A stretch of DNA of 64,000 bases. Source: Xenopus tropicalis (lineage: Eukaryota > Chordata > Amphibia > Anura > Pipidae). The DNA lies in contig NC_030678.2 of the NCBI RefSeq assembly GCF_000004195.4, positions 150,406,047-150,470,046 on the forward strand, read 5' to 3'. Positions 46,161-57,236 of the stretch are shown here, piece after piece. Position 1 is the first letter of the stretch; every line of letters begins with the position of its first letter. The notes under the pieces were generated by a model. The model did no database searches. It had not been told where the DNA came from and saw only the letters and a list, made by a program, of their open reading frames with translations. The position numbers and the translations under genes were made by a program.

Positions 46161-46969
46161 CAGGGCCGCCATCAGAAATCATGGGGCCCCTCACAAGAAA
46201 ATTTTCTGGGCCCCCCTCCCACCAGTACAAAAGACTCACAGCCAGCAGTGCCCCCCCCCTAATACATGGTAGCCAGCAGTGCCCGCCCCAGTACATTGGT
46301 AGCCAGCAGTGCCCGCCCCAGTACATTGGTAGCCAGCAGTGCCCCCCAGTACATTGGTAGCCAGCAGTGCCCCCCCCTAGTACATTGGTAGCCAGCAGCC
46401 CCCCCCTAGTACATTGGTAGCCAGCAGGGCCCCCCACCCCAAGAACATTGGTAGCCAGCAGTCTCCCCCACCCCAAGTACATTGGCAGCCAGCAGGGCCC
46501 CCCACCCAAAGTACATTGGTAGCCAGCAGGGCCCCCCACCCCAAGTACATTGGCAGCCAGCAGTCCCCCCACCCCAAGTACATTGGTAGCCAGCAGGGCC
46601 CCCCACCCCAAGTACATTGGTAGCCAGCACGGAACGGAACAGCACAGCACAGCACAGCCCCCGGTGTCTTCAGCGGCAGCTTCGCGCTCCTCCGGTGAGG
46701 TAGTTCCTTGGCGAAGCCCCCGCACTTATGAGTGCCGGCAGAAGACAGGCCCTTTTATAAGGTTGCGCCCCATGCGTACCGGCGTGCATGTACGCACGGG
46801 GCGCAACCAATAAGGATCACCCGCTGACCACCAATGACAGGGCCCGGAATTAATTTAAGGGGGCCCGAGCTATTAAGAAAACTGTAGCACAGCCGGGCCC
46901 CCTTTTAAGATTAAAATTGTCCGGGCCCGGGACGGCTGTACCCCCTGTGCCCCCCTGATGGCGGCCCTG
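46161..46969. mobile_element. hAT non-autonomous element with minisatellite, copy 3
   Basis: Same element in unit 3, 809 bp, with GCCAGGGA at 46153-46160 and following 46969. Its repeat structure is identical to that of copy 2. Confidence 0.9.
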
Positions 46970-47118
46970 GCCAGGGACATGGGTCAGGGTCCAACTCGGC
47001 TTTGCAGACCCATGCAGGGCTCTAGTTTACGTACGTCGTCTTCATATTTTGTTGAATACGTAGGTCCCATTAAATTTGCTTTTCTAAAATTTGTATTATG
47101 TCTCTATAACTCTGTAGG

Positions 47119-48261
47119 TTAGACTTTCCTTCTCTTTTTTGAGGGGCTGTCTTCAGGGTCTGAAATTTTGATAAATTTTCCTCCACATTTGCGCTTGTGT
47201 GCCTTGGTAGAAGGAGGACGGTTCATAGTTCTTCTTTCTATTTCTCCACAGGGGCCATTGCACTGCCACCAATGGCGCTTCAGTAAATCATATTCTTCCT
47301 CGTAATCAGGGTAGGCCTATATAATAATGAGAAAAATGAAATCATTTTTAATACAAATGGAATTAACAGATTGCTTCTAATATGGCAAAATAAGTGTTTA
47401 ACCTCTTACCGTAATATTTGCACCAGTCAGTTTATTAATACGTCTCTTATGGTAGTGAAAGGTCGGTCCATGCTCCCAATCTTTTCTACCATTGGTAAGC
47501 TGATATACATGTATCATTTCATGCAGGAGGATCTGTAGAGTACAGAAAAATTCAGTTACATGAATATTATTACTAGTTTATAATATAAGTACATTGACAG
47601 CCTTTAACGTGTCGCTAAAATCTTGTTTCTTTTAATCTAATTACTATAAATTAACACTGATATATCTATATAACAAATATACCCTACAGAATAAAGGAAA
47701 AGAAAGCAAAAGACTTACTTCCACTGTAGTACTCCTTGGCCTTAAATCAAGAAGAGGCTTATATAAGCGAACTATGTACTTTCCGGTAGTGGTCCGCTTG
47801 GTGATCCCAGAACCTCTGCAAAACAATATGTGGATCTTTAACATTTCGTATTCTTTTGCCTTTACTGTACAAGATAAGCACATGATTCTTCTACTGTTAA
47901 TTATACTTATTTTCTTAAATTGTATTACTATATTTATCATTAAATGCACCATAGACTATATCAGTCAATCTACCAGTAAAGTCGAGATGTAAAATTACAA
48001 AGTTTAGTTCATAACTTACTTAGTGACTCTGTTGCTCCATTTAAGGTCAACTTCAGGCAATTTCCCTTTAAAGAATTTGACATTAAATTCCTTATATAGG
48101 GCGTGAATATCTGGTTTTGGATCCAGAACCTCCCATTGTGGATCTACAACTGAGAGCTCTTTAGGCTTCTGATAAGGCTTTCTATTAGAGTGATTTCTAT
48201 ATCTTGGTTTAGCTCGAACTTTTGTGATTAAATTTTGTGTATTAAATTTAGATAAGTCCAT
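47119..48261 (-). CDS. Spartan-like zinc metalloprotease (SprT domain), copy 3
   Basis: Exons 48261-48020, 47815-47719, 47532-47410 and 47316-47119. The last intron is 11 bp shorter than in copy 1. Two exon substitutions are visible against the other copies, both synonymous (an Arg codon in exon 3, AGG to AGA, and a Ser codon in exon 4, AGT to AGC). The protein is therefore again identical. The region upstream of this copy (beyond 48540) is much more diverged than the gene itself, so this copy may have a different promoter from copies 1 and 2. Confidence 0.85.
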
Positions 48262-49482
48262 ATTGATAGATGTAAGTAAGTCGATATTTCTAGATATAAG
48301 TAAGTAAGTTGATAGTGTTGTCTCTTCGAAGTGCAGATGAAGAGTGACAGTCTAACAGCTGCTGCTTCTGATAACACTGCTGATAAGAGCTGCATTGTGA
48401 TGTCATCACCTTATTGAGAAGCAGCAATCAGTGTCCTCCCTGATTCTTTGTGATGTCATAGGCCGGTTAGCTAGAGCAGTAATTGCATTGACTGCAGCGC
48501 TACAACTGTAATTGTTATAAGGAAATCCATAGATAAAATAAAACAAAACAAAAAAAATTCTGGAATCTTTTAAAAGATTCCCTAAAAGCCGCAAAACAGT
48601 GCGTGCGTCAAAAAAATATTTTATGCGCGTCATCGTTTTGGACGCGTGTGCCAAAAATAGTCGTGTGTGTCTATATTTTTAAACACACTCAACAATTTTT
48701 TTTGACATGTATTATTTCTCTACTTTTCCCGCTGCAACATTTTGCGCCCGTTTCGTGAAAAAATACGCAAATGGCGAATCGGTGTTTGAGTTTCGCTCAT
48801 CGCTAATAGTGGGGACAAACTGACAAGGGTGCAGTTACCTGACAACAGAAGCTTTAAAATTAAACACTTTAAAAGTATTTCATATAAAACCTGATTGATT
48901 GTGTTGTATATATGGTATATTGGTACATTTTGACTGGGCTTTACAATTCGCAGGCTTATACATTTATGCCAGTAATACGTTGGGATTTGTAATTAACTGC
49001 CTCCTAGCTGATTAGTTGGCACCTTTCTTTAATATGCTTATTACTACAGAGGCAATAGCTCTCCTGGCTAGCATAGCAGAACTGGATTTAATGCAGAGTG
49101 AATTACCTTCAAGAACTGCGCTCTCTGGTTCAAAGCTTATTAATACATATGTAACTTAATAGGGAATACTTGATTTGGACTTTTCGAGTCGGTTTTGAAA
49201 TTGACTGGTTCAGGTGGCAGTTAAATAAATGTAATTAAATGGTGACAGTGCTAAGGCTAGTTACACTGTTATAGGTGCTACTAAAGCAGCTGAGCAATTC
49301 TGAGTAACCTCAGAGAGTAAGGTAGTACTGATGTTTGTGATGCAAGTATTGGGAATTATAATATTGTACTACAGTATTTATTGCCAAGCACAATTTGCAG
49401 ATGAAGTTCAAGTGCACCAGTCACATATTCAGTGATTTGCAGGTCAACACTAATGGTGTGCCGTGTAGTTAAATTGGCAATA

Positions 49483-51063
49483 CAGGTCCTTTTCAAAAAA
49501 TTAGCATATTGTGATAAAGTTCATTATTTTCTGTAATGTACTGATAAACATTAGACTTTCATATATTTTAGATTCATTACACACAACTGAAGTAGTTCAA
49601 GCCTTTTCTTGTTTTAATATTGATGATTGTGGCATACAGCTCATGAAAACCCAAAATTCATATCTCAAAAAATTAGCATATTTCATCCGACCAATAAAAG
49701 AAAAGTGTTTTTAATACAAAAAAAGTCAACCTTCAAATAATTATGTTCAGTTATGCACTCAATACTTGGTCGGGAATCCTTTTGCAGAAATGACTGCTTC
49801 AATGTGGCGTGGCATGGAGGCAATCAGCCTGTGGCACTGCTCAGGTGTTATGGAGGCCCAGGATGCTTCAATAGCGGCCTTAAGCTCATCCAGAGTGTTG
49901 GGTCTTGTGTCTCTCAACTTTCTCTTCACAATATCCCACAGATTCTCTATGGGGTTCAGGTCAGGAGAGTTGGCAGGCCAATTGAGCACAGTAATACCAT
50001 GGTCAGTAAACCATTTACCAGTGGTTTTGGCACTGTGAGCAGGTGCCAGGTTGTGCTGAAAAATGAAATCTTCATCTCCATAAAGCTTTTCAGCAGATGG
50101 AAGCATGAAGTGCTCCAAAATCTCCTGATAGCTAGCTGCATTGACCCTGCCCTTGATAAAACACAGTGGACCAACACCAGCAGCTGACATGGCACCCCAG
50201 ACCATCACTGACTGTGGGTACTTGACACTGGACTTCAGGCATTTTGGTATTTCCCTCTCCCCAGTCTTCCTCCAGACTCTGGCACCTTGATTTCCGAATG
50301 ACATACTTTGGACCACTGAGCAACAGTCCAGTGCTGCTTCTCTGTAGCCCAGGTCAGGCACTTCTGCCGCTGTTTCTGGTTCAAAAGTGGCTTGACCTGG
50401 GGAATGCGGCACCTGTAGCCCATTTCCTGCACGCGCCTGTACACGGTGGCTCTGGATGTTTCTACTCCAGACTCAGTCCACTGCTTCCGCAGGTCCCCCA
50501 AGGTCAGGAATCGGTCCTTCTCCACAATCTTCCTCAGGGCCCGGTCACCTCTTCTCGTTGTGCAGTGTTTTCTGCCACACTTTTTCCTTCCCACAGAATT
50601 CCCACTGAGGTGCCTTGATACAGCACTCTGGGAACAGCCTATTCGTTCAGAAATTTCTTTCTGTGTCTTACCCTCTTGCTTGAGGGTGTCAATGATGGCC
50701 TTCTGGACAGCAGTCAGGTTGGCAGTCTTACCCATGATTGCGGTTTTGAGTAATGAACCAGGCTGGGAGTTTCTAAAAGCCTCAGGAATCTTTTTAAGGT
50801 TTTTAGAGTTAATTAGTTGATTCAGATGATTAGGTTAATAGCTTGTTTAGAGAACCTTTTCATGATATGCTAATTTTTTGAGATAGGAATTTTGGGTTTT
50901 CATGAGCTGTATGCCACAATCATCAATATTAAAACAAGAAAAGGCTTGGACTACTTCAGTTGTGTGTAATGAATCTAAAATATATGAAAGTGTAATGTTT
51001 ATCAATACATTACAGAAAATAATGAACTTTATCACAATATGCTAATTTTTTGAAAAGGACCTG
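49483..51063 (-). mobile_element. Tc1-type transposon inserted in unit 3
   Basis: 1581 bp, starting CAGGTCCTTTTCAAAAAATT and ending in its reverse complement, with TA on both sides (49481-49482, 51064-51065). The inverted repeats are about 200 bp long (to about 49682, from about 50865), and each has CAAAAAATTAGCATAT at both its outer and inner end, the IR/DR layout of many Tc1 elements. The uninterrupted target is visible in units 1 and 2 (GGCAATATGCAAAC), which proves insertion into unit 3 only. Confidence 0.95.
49759..50735 (-). pseudogene. Tc1 transposase, inactive
   Basis: From the ATG at 50735 the protein starts MGKTANLTAVQKAII and has the expected paired-type helix-turn-helix (KTQKEISERIGCSQSAVSRH) and GRKKCGRK region. 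Near 50300 a deletion shifts the frame and removes the block that carries the first catalytic Asp. The second frame resumes at FGNQGARVWRK and continues to the stop at 49759 through GAMSAAGVGPLCF, PANSPDLNPIENLWDIVKR. The second catalytic Asp is replaced (FQHNLAPAHS instead of a Q-x-D-type motif). The third acidic residue in NPIENLW is kept. The transposase is dead, so the element was mobilised in trans or has decayed since. Confidence 0.9.
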
Positions 51064-51097
51064 TATGCAAACAAAATCAAAAGAAAAAAATATGCTG

Positions 51098-51721
51098 GCA
51101 CGTTTTTTCTTACCAACCTCGACACTAACACTTTTATTCAGCCATAAAGGTTTTGCTTTGCGATGCCTCTCCTTGCTTACAAGGGGAACATACTGATCTG
51201 TATACCTGCAAAGCAAAGTTTTAAAGATGTTCCATTTTCTTTCTGTGTCTAACCCTATGAAAAGCCCTTCCCAGTTGACACATTGAAGAGATGCCCTTAT
51301 ACTGGCAAAGTCTGCACGTCTAATTGAGCGTTTTAGTTAATGCTGCAGAGACTGCTCTATAAGGGATTATCTCAAAGGAGACCATGTTGTGATCACTGTT
51401 CCCCAAATGCTCACCCACACAAATGTTAGAGATGAGTTCAGTGTTATTAGATATTACCAGGTCCAAAATAGAGTCATTCCTAGTTGGTTCTTTACCTGCC
51501 TGAAATAAAAAGTTGTTATTTAGCATATTTACAAACCTACTAGCTTTTTCTGACTTAGCCACCCCATTACTCCAGTCAATGTCCGGATAATTAAAGTCCC
51601 CCATAATAACAACTTGACCCAGTTGTGAAGCCTCCTCCATTTGCAATAGTAGCTGTGCCTCATCCCCCTCACCTATACGGGGTGGTTTATAGCATACACC
51701 AATGATCATATTATTTGTAAC
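51098..51721 (-). mobile_element. CR1-like LINE endonuclease fragment
   Basis: The minus-strand frame from about 51742 reads GVCYKPP, VVIMGDFNYPDIDWSNG, LLDLVISN-type and GEHLGNSDHNMVSFEI, which are the AP endonuclease motifs of CR1-clade LINEs including the catalytic SDH. A downstream frame (KPLWLNKSVSVEVGKKK, about 51100-51200) is the linker before the reverse transcriptase. The element is cut exactly where unit 3 of the tandem array stops, and its RT is missing. Confidence 0.75.
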
Positions 51722-51729
51722 CTTTACAC

Positions 51730-51983
51730 TAGGCGTCCTCAAACTTTTTAAACAGGGGGCCAGTTCACGGACTGTTGGGGGCCGGACTATAGTTCGTCCT
51801 CAAACTACGGAGCGTCATTAATGTCGGCCGGTGGGGCGCGGTGGCATGATTCACTGTGGCCAAGGACCACACTGAGGCAGACTTGTAGTAGCCAGGGGTG
51901 AGGATGCAGCCAGGCAGGGGCCGGGTAAATGACCTTGGGGGGGGGCCGTATCCGGCCCGCAGGCCATAGTTTGAGGACCCCTG
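51730..51983. mobile_element. hAT MITE with 8-bp target duplication
   Basis: 254 bp, beginning TAGGCGTCCTCAAACT and ending AGTTTGAGGACCCCTG. The duplication CTTTACAC is exact at 51722-51729 and 51984-51991. It is inserted next to, or in, the 5' side of the CR1-like fragment. No coding capacity. Confidence 0.85.
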
Positions 51984-52175
51984 CTTTACACTGTTAGACT
52001 ACCTATCCACTGCTCAAGAGGGGTGTTTTATTTGCCCTTCAAAAGCCTATGAAAGCAATTTTAAAATTTCCATTTCCAATGACTTTATGAGGAAGTGTTT
52101 TTTAATCTTTTAACAAATAATGTGGGTTGGTTAAAAACAGCATGAACAAAAATAACCAGTAAAAAAAAGTGTCTC

Positions 52176-52396
52176 TTTAAGGGGTCATTCACCCCTAAAA
52201 TAAACTTGTAGTATGATGTAGAGTGTAATTCTGAGTCAATTTGCAATTCTTCATTTTTATTATGTGTGGTTTAATTATTTCGCTTTTTGTACAGCAGCAG
52301 TCCAGTTTTTAATTTCAACAGCTATCTGGTTGCTAGGATTCAAATACCCTAGCAGCCAAGAAGTAGGATGAATGAGAGTGACCCCTATTTCAAAGC

Positions 52397-52398
<2 letters not shown>
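52176..52398. mobile_element. T2-like MITE, 5' part
   Basis: TTTAAGGGGTCATTCACCCC followed by GTATGATGTAGAGTGTAATT and CTATCTGGTTGCTAGG is a family I remember as very common in Xenopus. The copy breaks off at AAAGCTGC, where the (TA)n tract begins; the inverted right end is missing. Confidence 0.6.
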
Positions 52399-52433
<35 letters not shown>

Positions 52434-52440
52434 TATAAAT

Positions 52441-52534
<94 letters not shown>

Positions 52535-52557
52535 TATATAATATATATATATATATA
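52399..52557. repeat. (TA)n tract
   Basis: About 160 bp of TA repeats with a few AATATTTATAAATA interruptions. The Tyr/Ile frames on both strands are artefacts. Confidence 0.95.
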
Positions 52558-52871
52558 CAGAAAATAATAATCATCTGTGGCCAGCACACCCTTCAATGCT
52601 TTATCAAAAATTTATTGAAAATATATTGTTAAAACCGACGTTTCGGTCCTCATTAGGACCTTTCTCAAGGTTAAAAAACAATAGTGTATCACATCACATC
52701 TAAAATGTGAGATGTGATTTTAGATGTGATGTGATACACTATTGTTTTTTATCCTTGAGAAAGGTCCTAATGAGGACCGAAACGTCGGTTTTAACAATAT
52801 ATTTTCAATAAATTTTTGATAAAGCATTGAAGGGTGTGCTGGCCACAGATGATTATTATTTTCTGTATATA
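52552..52871. repeat. 320-bp palindrome (ACGTTTCG foldback family)
   Basis: Arms of about 150 nt centred at 52711/52712, nearly perfect. Each arm contains AATTTATTGAAAATATATTG, then CCGACGTTTCGGTCCTCATT and AGGACCTTTCTCAAGG. Within each arm GGTCCTCATTAGGACC is itself a hairpin. It adjoins a (TA)n tract, as do the related structures at 18.8-19.6 and 33.4 kb. Confidence 0.9.
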
Positions 52872-53425
52872 CATAATTTTGGCTATGCACCCCGCAGAAT
52901 ATTGAGCCTTGGAGTGCGGACACCATTTGGATTGAGATATATATATATTTTAAATAGAAAAAAGTCTGTTTTTATGCACCCAACAGAATCGCTCCATTCA
53001 CTCTAAGTGCCAGGCTGAACTTTCCATCTTGGAGAGTAGTAGTCAGCACCAAGCCTTGTGATTAGTTAGAAGTAGTGCAGGTTCCCCAATGGCCACTTTC
53101 CATCTTAACATAAAGTTACTGTTACTGGCTGATAGTGACTCAGATGCAAATTACTGCTTCTAATTTTATTCCAGAGTAGTTCATGACTTTCTGCTGTAGT
53201 AAAATAATACATTCAGTTCAGGTTGCCCTGCACAGTGACCTATGGCAAGCTCAGCAAACCACAATGCACAATGGGCAAAGGAAGCGGCTCAGTATTTTTT
53301 CTTCTACATTTTTACTAGAACTAAAGAACTAAAGTCTTAGGATTTAACGTACAACAGAGGGAAAAAAACTTTTTTTTTTTTTGCACTCCGGTAAACAAAA
53401 AGCAAAATAAAATTGGCATAAATGT
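52872..53425. other. non-coding stretch, nothing recognised
   Basis: No exon or transposon end that I can support. A run of Ts at about 53371-53381. Confidence 0.4.
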
Positions 53426-53745
53426 GATACAGGTATAGGACCTGTTATCCAGAATGCTCGGGACCAATGGTATTCCGGATTCATAATTTTGATCTTCATA
53501 CCTTATGTCTACTAAGACATCAATAAAACATTAATTAAACCCAATAGGATTATTTACATCCAGTAAGGATTAATTATATCTTTGTTGGGATCAAATACAA
53601 AGCACTGTTTTATTTTTACAAAGAAAAAGGAAATCAATTTTCAAAATCTGAATTATTTGATTAAAATGGGGTCTATGGGAGACAGGCTTTCTGTAATTTT
53701 GAGCTTTCTGGATATTGGGTTTCTGGATACCAATTCTAACCTTGC
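53426..53745. mobile_element. GATACAGGTATAGGACC MITE, copy A
   Basis: Starts GATACAGGTATAGGACCTGT, TATCCAGAATGCTCGGGACC, a terminus I recognise as very common in Xenopus. The right end (GGGTTTCTGGATACCAATTC) is eroded compared with the copy at 61554. No coding capacity. Confidence 0.75.
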
Positions 53746-55339
53746 TAGATAAAGAAATTTTCTTTTTCATTTATTTTTGTCCTGGCTTTCATACATAGAC
53801 ACACAATTTTGGACACAGCATCAAGTGCACAACATTGGATGTAGCACAAGGGTACCTGCAAATGTGTATCTGTGCATAAGACGTAAGGGAATGTCCCACA
53901 TTTTGGAACTAAACTATTATTATAGGACACATTTTTAAAAGGCCGGTTTATATTATTACCTGATATTATTGTGCTTTATTGCGTAAAGAGAAATTGTGTT
54001 CTGCGCTGATTTTATTTCCATAGCTCATCAGAATGTACAGTAGAAAAAAATTATATATTTGATAAAAAACTTTGAAACTTGCCGTTGTCTTTGGAAAATA
54101 CTGTATCATAGTAATTTGCAACTTTGTATTTTTGAGCTGCATTTAAAAGGTAAATCCCCCTTGACTTTAGTGGTTTTCCATATTTAGAAATAACTGTTTT
54201 ATCAAATACTATTACTTCTTAACACTTCATAATTTTTCTTGCACAGTCACTAATACTCCTCCGAGTTTTCTTGCTTTCTACATTGCCCTCTGCTCAGTTG
54301 TTATAGGCTGCCTTTGCCAACTACCTAAGCAGGGGGGAAATGATCTATCCTGGCCCCAGCCTTGTGCTATCTGTACAGCACTGTGCATTCTCGGAATTAA
54401 GTTCCCCTGGCAATCTTCCAGATTTCCCTTATGTAAATACACCACAGGTCACATGTACATAAGAACTGGCGGTGACATCATCAGTGTGACATCATCGCTT
54501 TATGTAGTGACCTAAGGACTTTGGGTCAGTGCTTAGTACTTAGTACCTACAGTGATGCTGTCTTCTTATGCACATTTGACCACCAGCATTAGGCTGTTGG
54601 CATAAGCAGCATTTAATGCATTTTTTTTATTGAAACTATACACAATATACTGTTAAGTGCAAAGATGGGTTTAATTTAAAATATTGAGTCACTTAGTGAT
54701 ATTTTCCAGCCACTAGCATATAATATTGGAAACAATTCCTTCTACATAAAACATAGCTGCACCTTGCTTTGTGACTTTGGAATGTTTTTTACACGTAGGA
54801 CATTAAAGTTTTTCATTTATAACCCTAAATAATGTGATAAAAAAATCCCATTCCCTATACAGGAGGCAATGTGACTCATTATTGCAGGCTTAGGAAGCCG
54901 GTGCCTGTTACTGCCTGCAGCCTGTCAGCTACTTAACAGCTACACGGGGCACTTGGTATGATCAGCAAGGCACAGAATAAAGCGTACAGTGTACATTTAG
55001 GGGAAAAATATTTTTCTTGTTTGCTGAAGAAATACTATGAGAAGCAGGTGTGGCTATTTCTCATTCAGTTAGCTATACACATTCATATGCTCAATACTGA
55101 ATTTAGTATGCACTTGTTTTACCTGCAAACAATACAGCATTATGCTTCTGGCAGTGAGTGAATTGACATAAAATTGCTAAATTTTGAATTACATTTTGAA
55201 GCTATTTATTGCATGCAATTTCCCACAAACCTCTAATCATTGTATTGCAACAGGTAAAAACAGAATCATTTTTTTGTTTGAGCTTGAAAAAAAATTGATA
55301 TAATTGTATATTTAAGACTTAACTCAGTAATAGTAACAT
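53746..55339. other. non-coding stretch, nothing recognised
   Basis: AT-rich sequence without recognisable exon or complete element. Confidence 0.35.
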
Positions 55340-55980
55340 GGTAATTTAGGCCGCATCCATTGAGTTTATCCTTTTTGTCTAACTAAAACCTGCCTAACTT
55401 CTAATAGATCCAGAAGAAGGTAAAAAAATAAAGGCCCAGCCTCTCTATGATGGCAATCAGGCCAGTCCCTGGATCAAGTGCTAATATCAGTAACCCTGTA
55501 TTCCCTCACTTGCTAAAAAGCCATCCAACCCCTTCTTGAAGCTATATAATGTATCTGCCAGTATGACTGGTTCAGGGAGATAATTCCACAACTTCACAGC
55601 TCTCACTGTAACAAACCCTTTCTGAGTATTAAGATGGAACCTCCTTTCTTCCATCAGAATGGGTGCCCTCGTGTTTGATGGAAGGACCTACTGATAAATA
55701 AAGCATTAGAGAGATTATTAAATGATCCCCTTATGTAAACCAAGTGCTTCCATTTGGTATAGTACAATAGAGCTAACACAGCAGTGAATATGGTGTGCTC
55801 GGCCCTTATATATTTATACCTATTTATCATATCCCTCCTTAAGTGCCTCTTCTCCAGCATAAACAACCCCAACTTGGCCAGAGACTTTCTATACCCTTTA
55901 CCATATTAGTTTCCCTAATTCAATAATATGCCATTTGAGCACTGGAGACCAAATGTGCACAGCATATTCTAGATGGGGCC
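55340..55980 (-). mobile_element. CR1-like LINE 3' region
   Basis: Segments such as CATCCATTGAGTTTATCC, CTGGTTCAGGGAGATAATTC, CACAGCTCTCACTGTAAC and CTCCTTAAGTGCCTCTTCTC are the complement of the 3' part of frog CR1 elements (CR1 3' untranslated and last ORF end). Frames are broken. Confidence 0.5.
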
Positions 55981-55989
55981 TTAGTTATT

Positions 55990-56135
55990 ATCATTATTAT
56001 TAACATGTATTTTTAACACACCAACATATTCTGTAAAGTTGTAGAATAAATGGGTGTATACATAACAATATACAATAAAACAAAGACAACCAATAACCAA
56101 TAAATGAGGTAAACAAGGGTCCTGCCCAAAAGAGC
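55990..56135. repeat. dispersed repeat fragment
   Basis: TATTATTAACATGTATTTTT, AACACACCAACATATTCTG and AATAAATGGGTGTATACATA recall a very frequent frog repeat (LINE-derived 3' tail). It lies between the CR1 piece and the T2 MITE. Confidence 0.5.
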
Positions 56136-56560
56136 TTAAAGGAACAGTAACACCAAAAAATGAAAGAGTTTTATAGTAATAAAAATATAATGCACTGTTG
56201 CCCTGCACTGTTAAAACTGGTGTGTTTGCTACAGTAACACTACTATAATTTATATAATAAGCTGCTGTGTAGCCACGGGGGCAGCCATTCAAGCTGGAAA
56301 AAAGGAGAAAAGGCACAGGTTACATAGCAGATAACAGATAAGTTCTGTAGAATACAATAGTGTTTTATCTGTTATCTGCTATGTGCCTGTGCCTTTTCTC
56401 CTTTGAATGGCTGCCCCCATGGCTACATAGCAGCTTATTTATATAAATTATAGTAGACTTTCTGAAGTAAACACACAACTTTTACCAGTGCAGGGCAACA
56501 GCACATTATATTTTAGTTACTTTTATACACTTTCATTTTTTGGTGTTACTGTTCCTTTAA
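56136..56560. mobile_element. T2-type foldback MITE, first copy
   Basis: Begins TTAAAGGAACAGTAACACC and ends GGTGTTACTGTTCCTTTAA, with TTAA at both edges. The whole 425 bp is one long imperfect inverted repeat. T2 MITEs of Xenopus are defined by TTAAAGG ends and TTAA duplications. No coding capacity. Confidence 0.85.
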
Positions 56561-57236
56561 ACACTAAAAGCTTCTTAAACACTTATTACCTTCATAGGTT
56601 CTTTGAGAGGTGGAAGCACCAGAGAATAAAGTATATTTTTCTACTATGACGTACAGCCATTCGCTATACGCAAACTGAATGCCATAAACCTACAGGTAAA
56701 TTCAGATGGGTTTAGAATAAGACTATTTGGTACTGTTCTTTCTTCCTTCTTCAACAATTTCAATCTCATTTGAAGTGCACAGAGCAATAATTGGCCCCTG
56801 ATAAAACTGACCATTATGTGTAAGTGAATGAGAGACATTAGAGTATAAGCTCCACAGGGGTAGGAACTGAATCCCATATTCTGTATATCAATAAAGGAAC
56901 GATTTTCGCCAGGTATGGATTCATAGTGAAAATTTTTACCAAGATAAAAATTGTGCAACTTAATATATAATCAATTTTTATTGGAGGTAAAACAATCCTT
57001 TTTTTAACGTTTAAATGATTTATTAGTAGACTTAAAGTATGGTGATCCAAGTTACATAAATTAAAGACCCCTTATCTGAAAATCCCCAGGTCCCAGGCAT
57101 TCTGGATAACAGGTCCCATAGCTGTATTTATTTTATAGCATGTATATACTACCCTCTGTGATAACTCATCCATTTGAACCGCCATTTGTGTTACTCATTT
57201 GCTTATAGTTGTGCATATTTGTGAATGGCCATAGAC
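56561..57236. other. non-coding; fragment of GATACAGG MITE
   Basis: At about 57062-57125 a fragment (CTTATCTGAAAATCCCCAGG, CATTCTGGATAACAGGTCCC) is an inverted, truncated relative of the MITE at 53426. Otherwise nothing is recognised. Confidence 0.45.

Larger units (their letters stand above)
45094..51097. repeat. tandem segmental duplication, copy 3 (truncated)
   Basis: Matches copy 2 almost perfectly to about 48540, after which the homology continues to 51097 but is much more diverged (many substitutions and indels). It is interrupted by a Tc1 element at 49483-51063. It stops at ATGCTGGCAC, where a CR1-like fragment begins, so the MYB/SANT-like half of the unit is absent. Confidence 0.9.
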
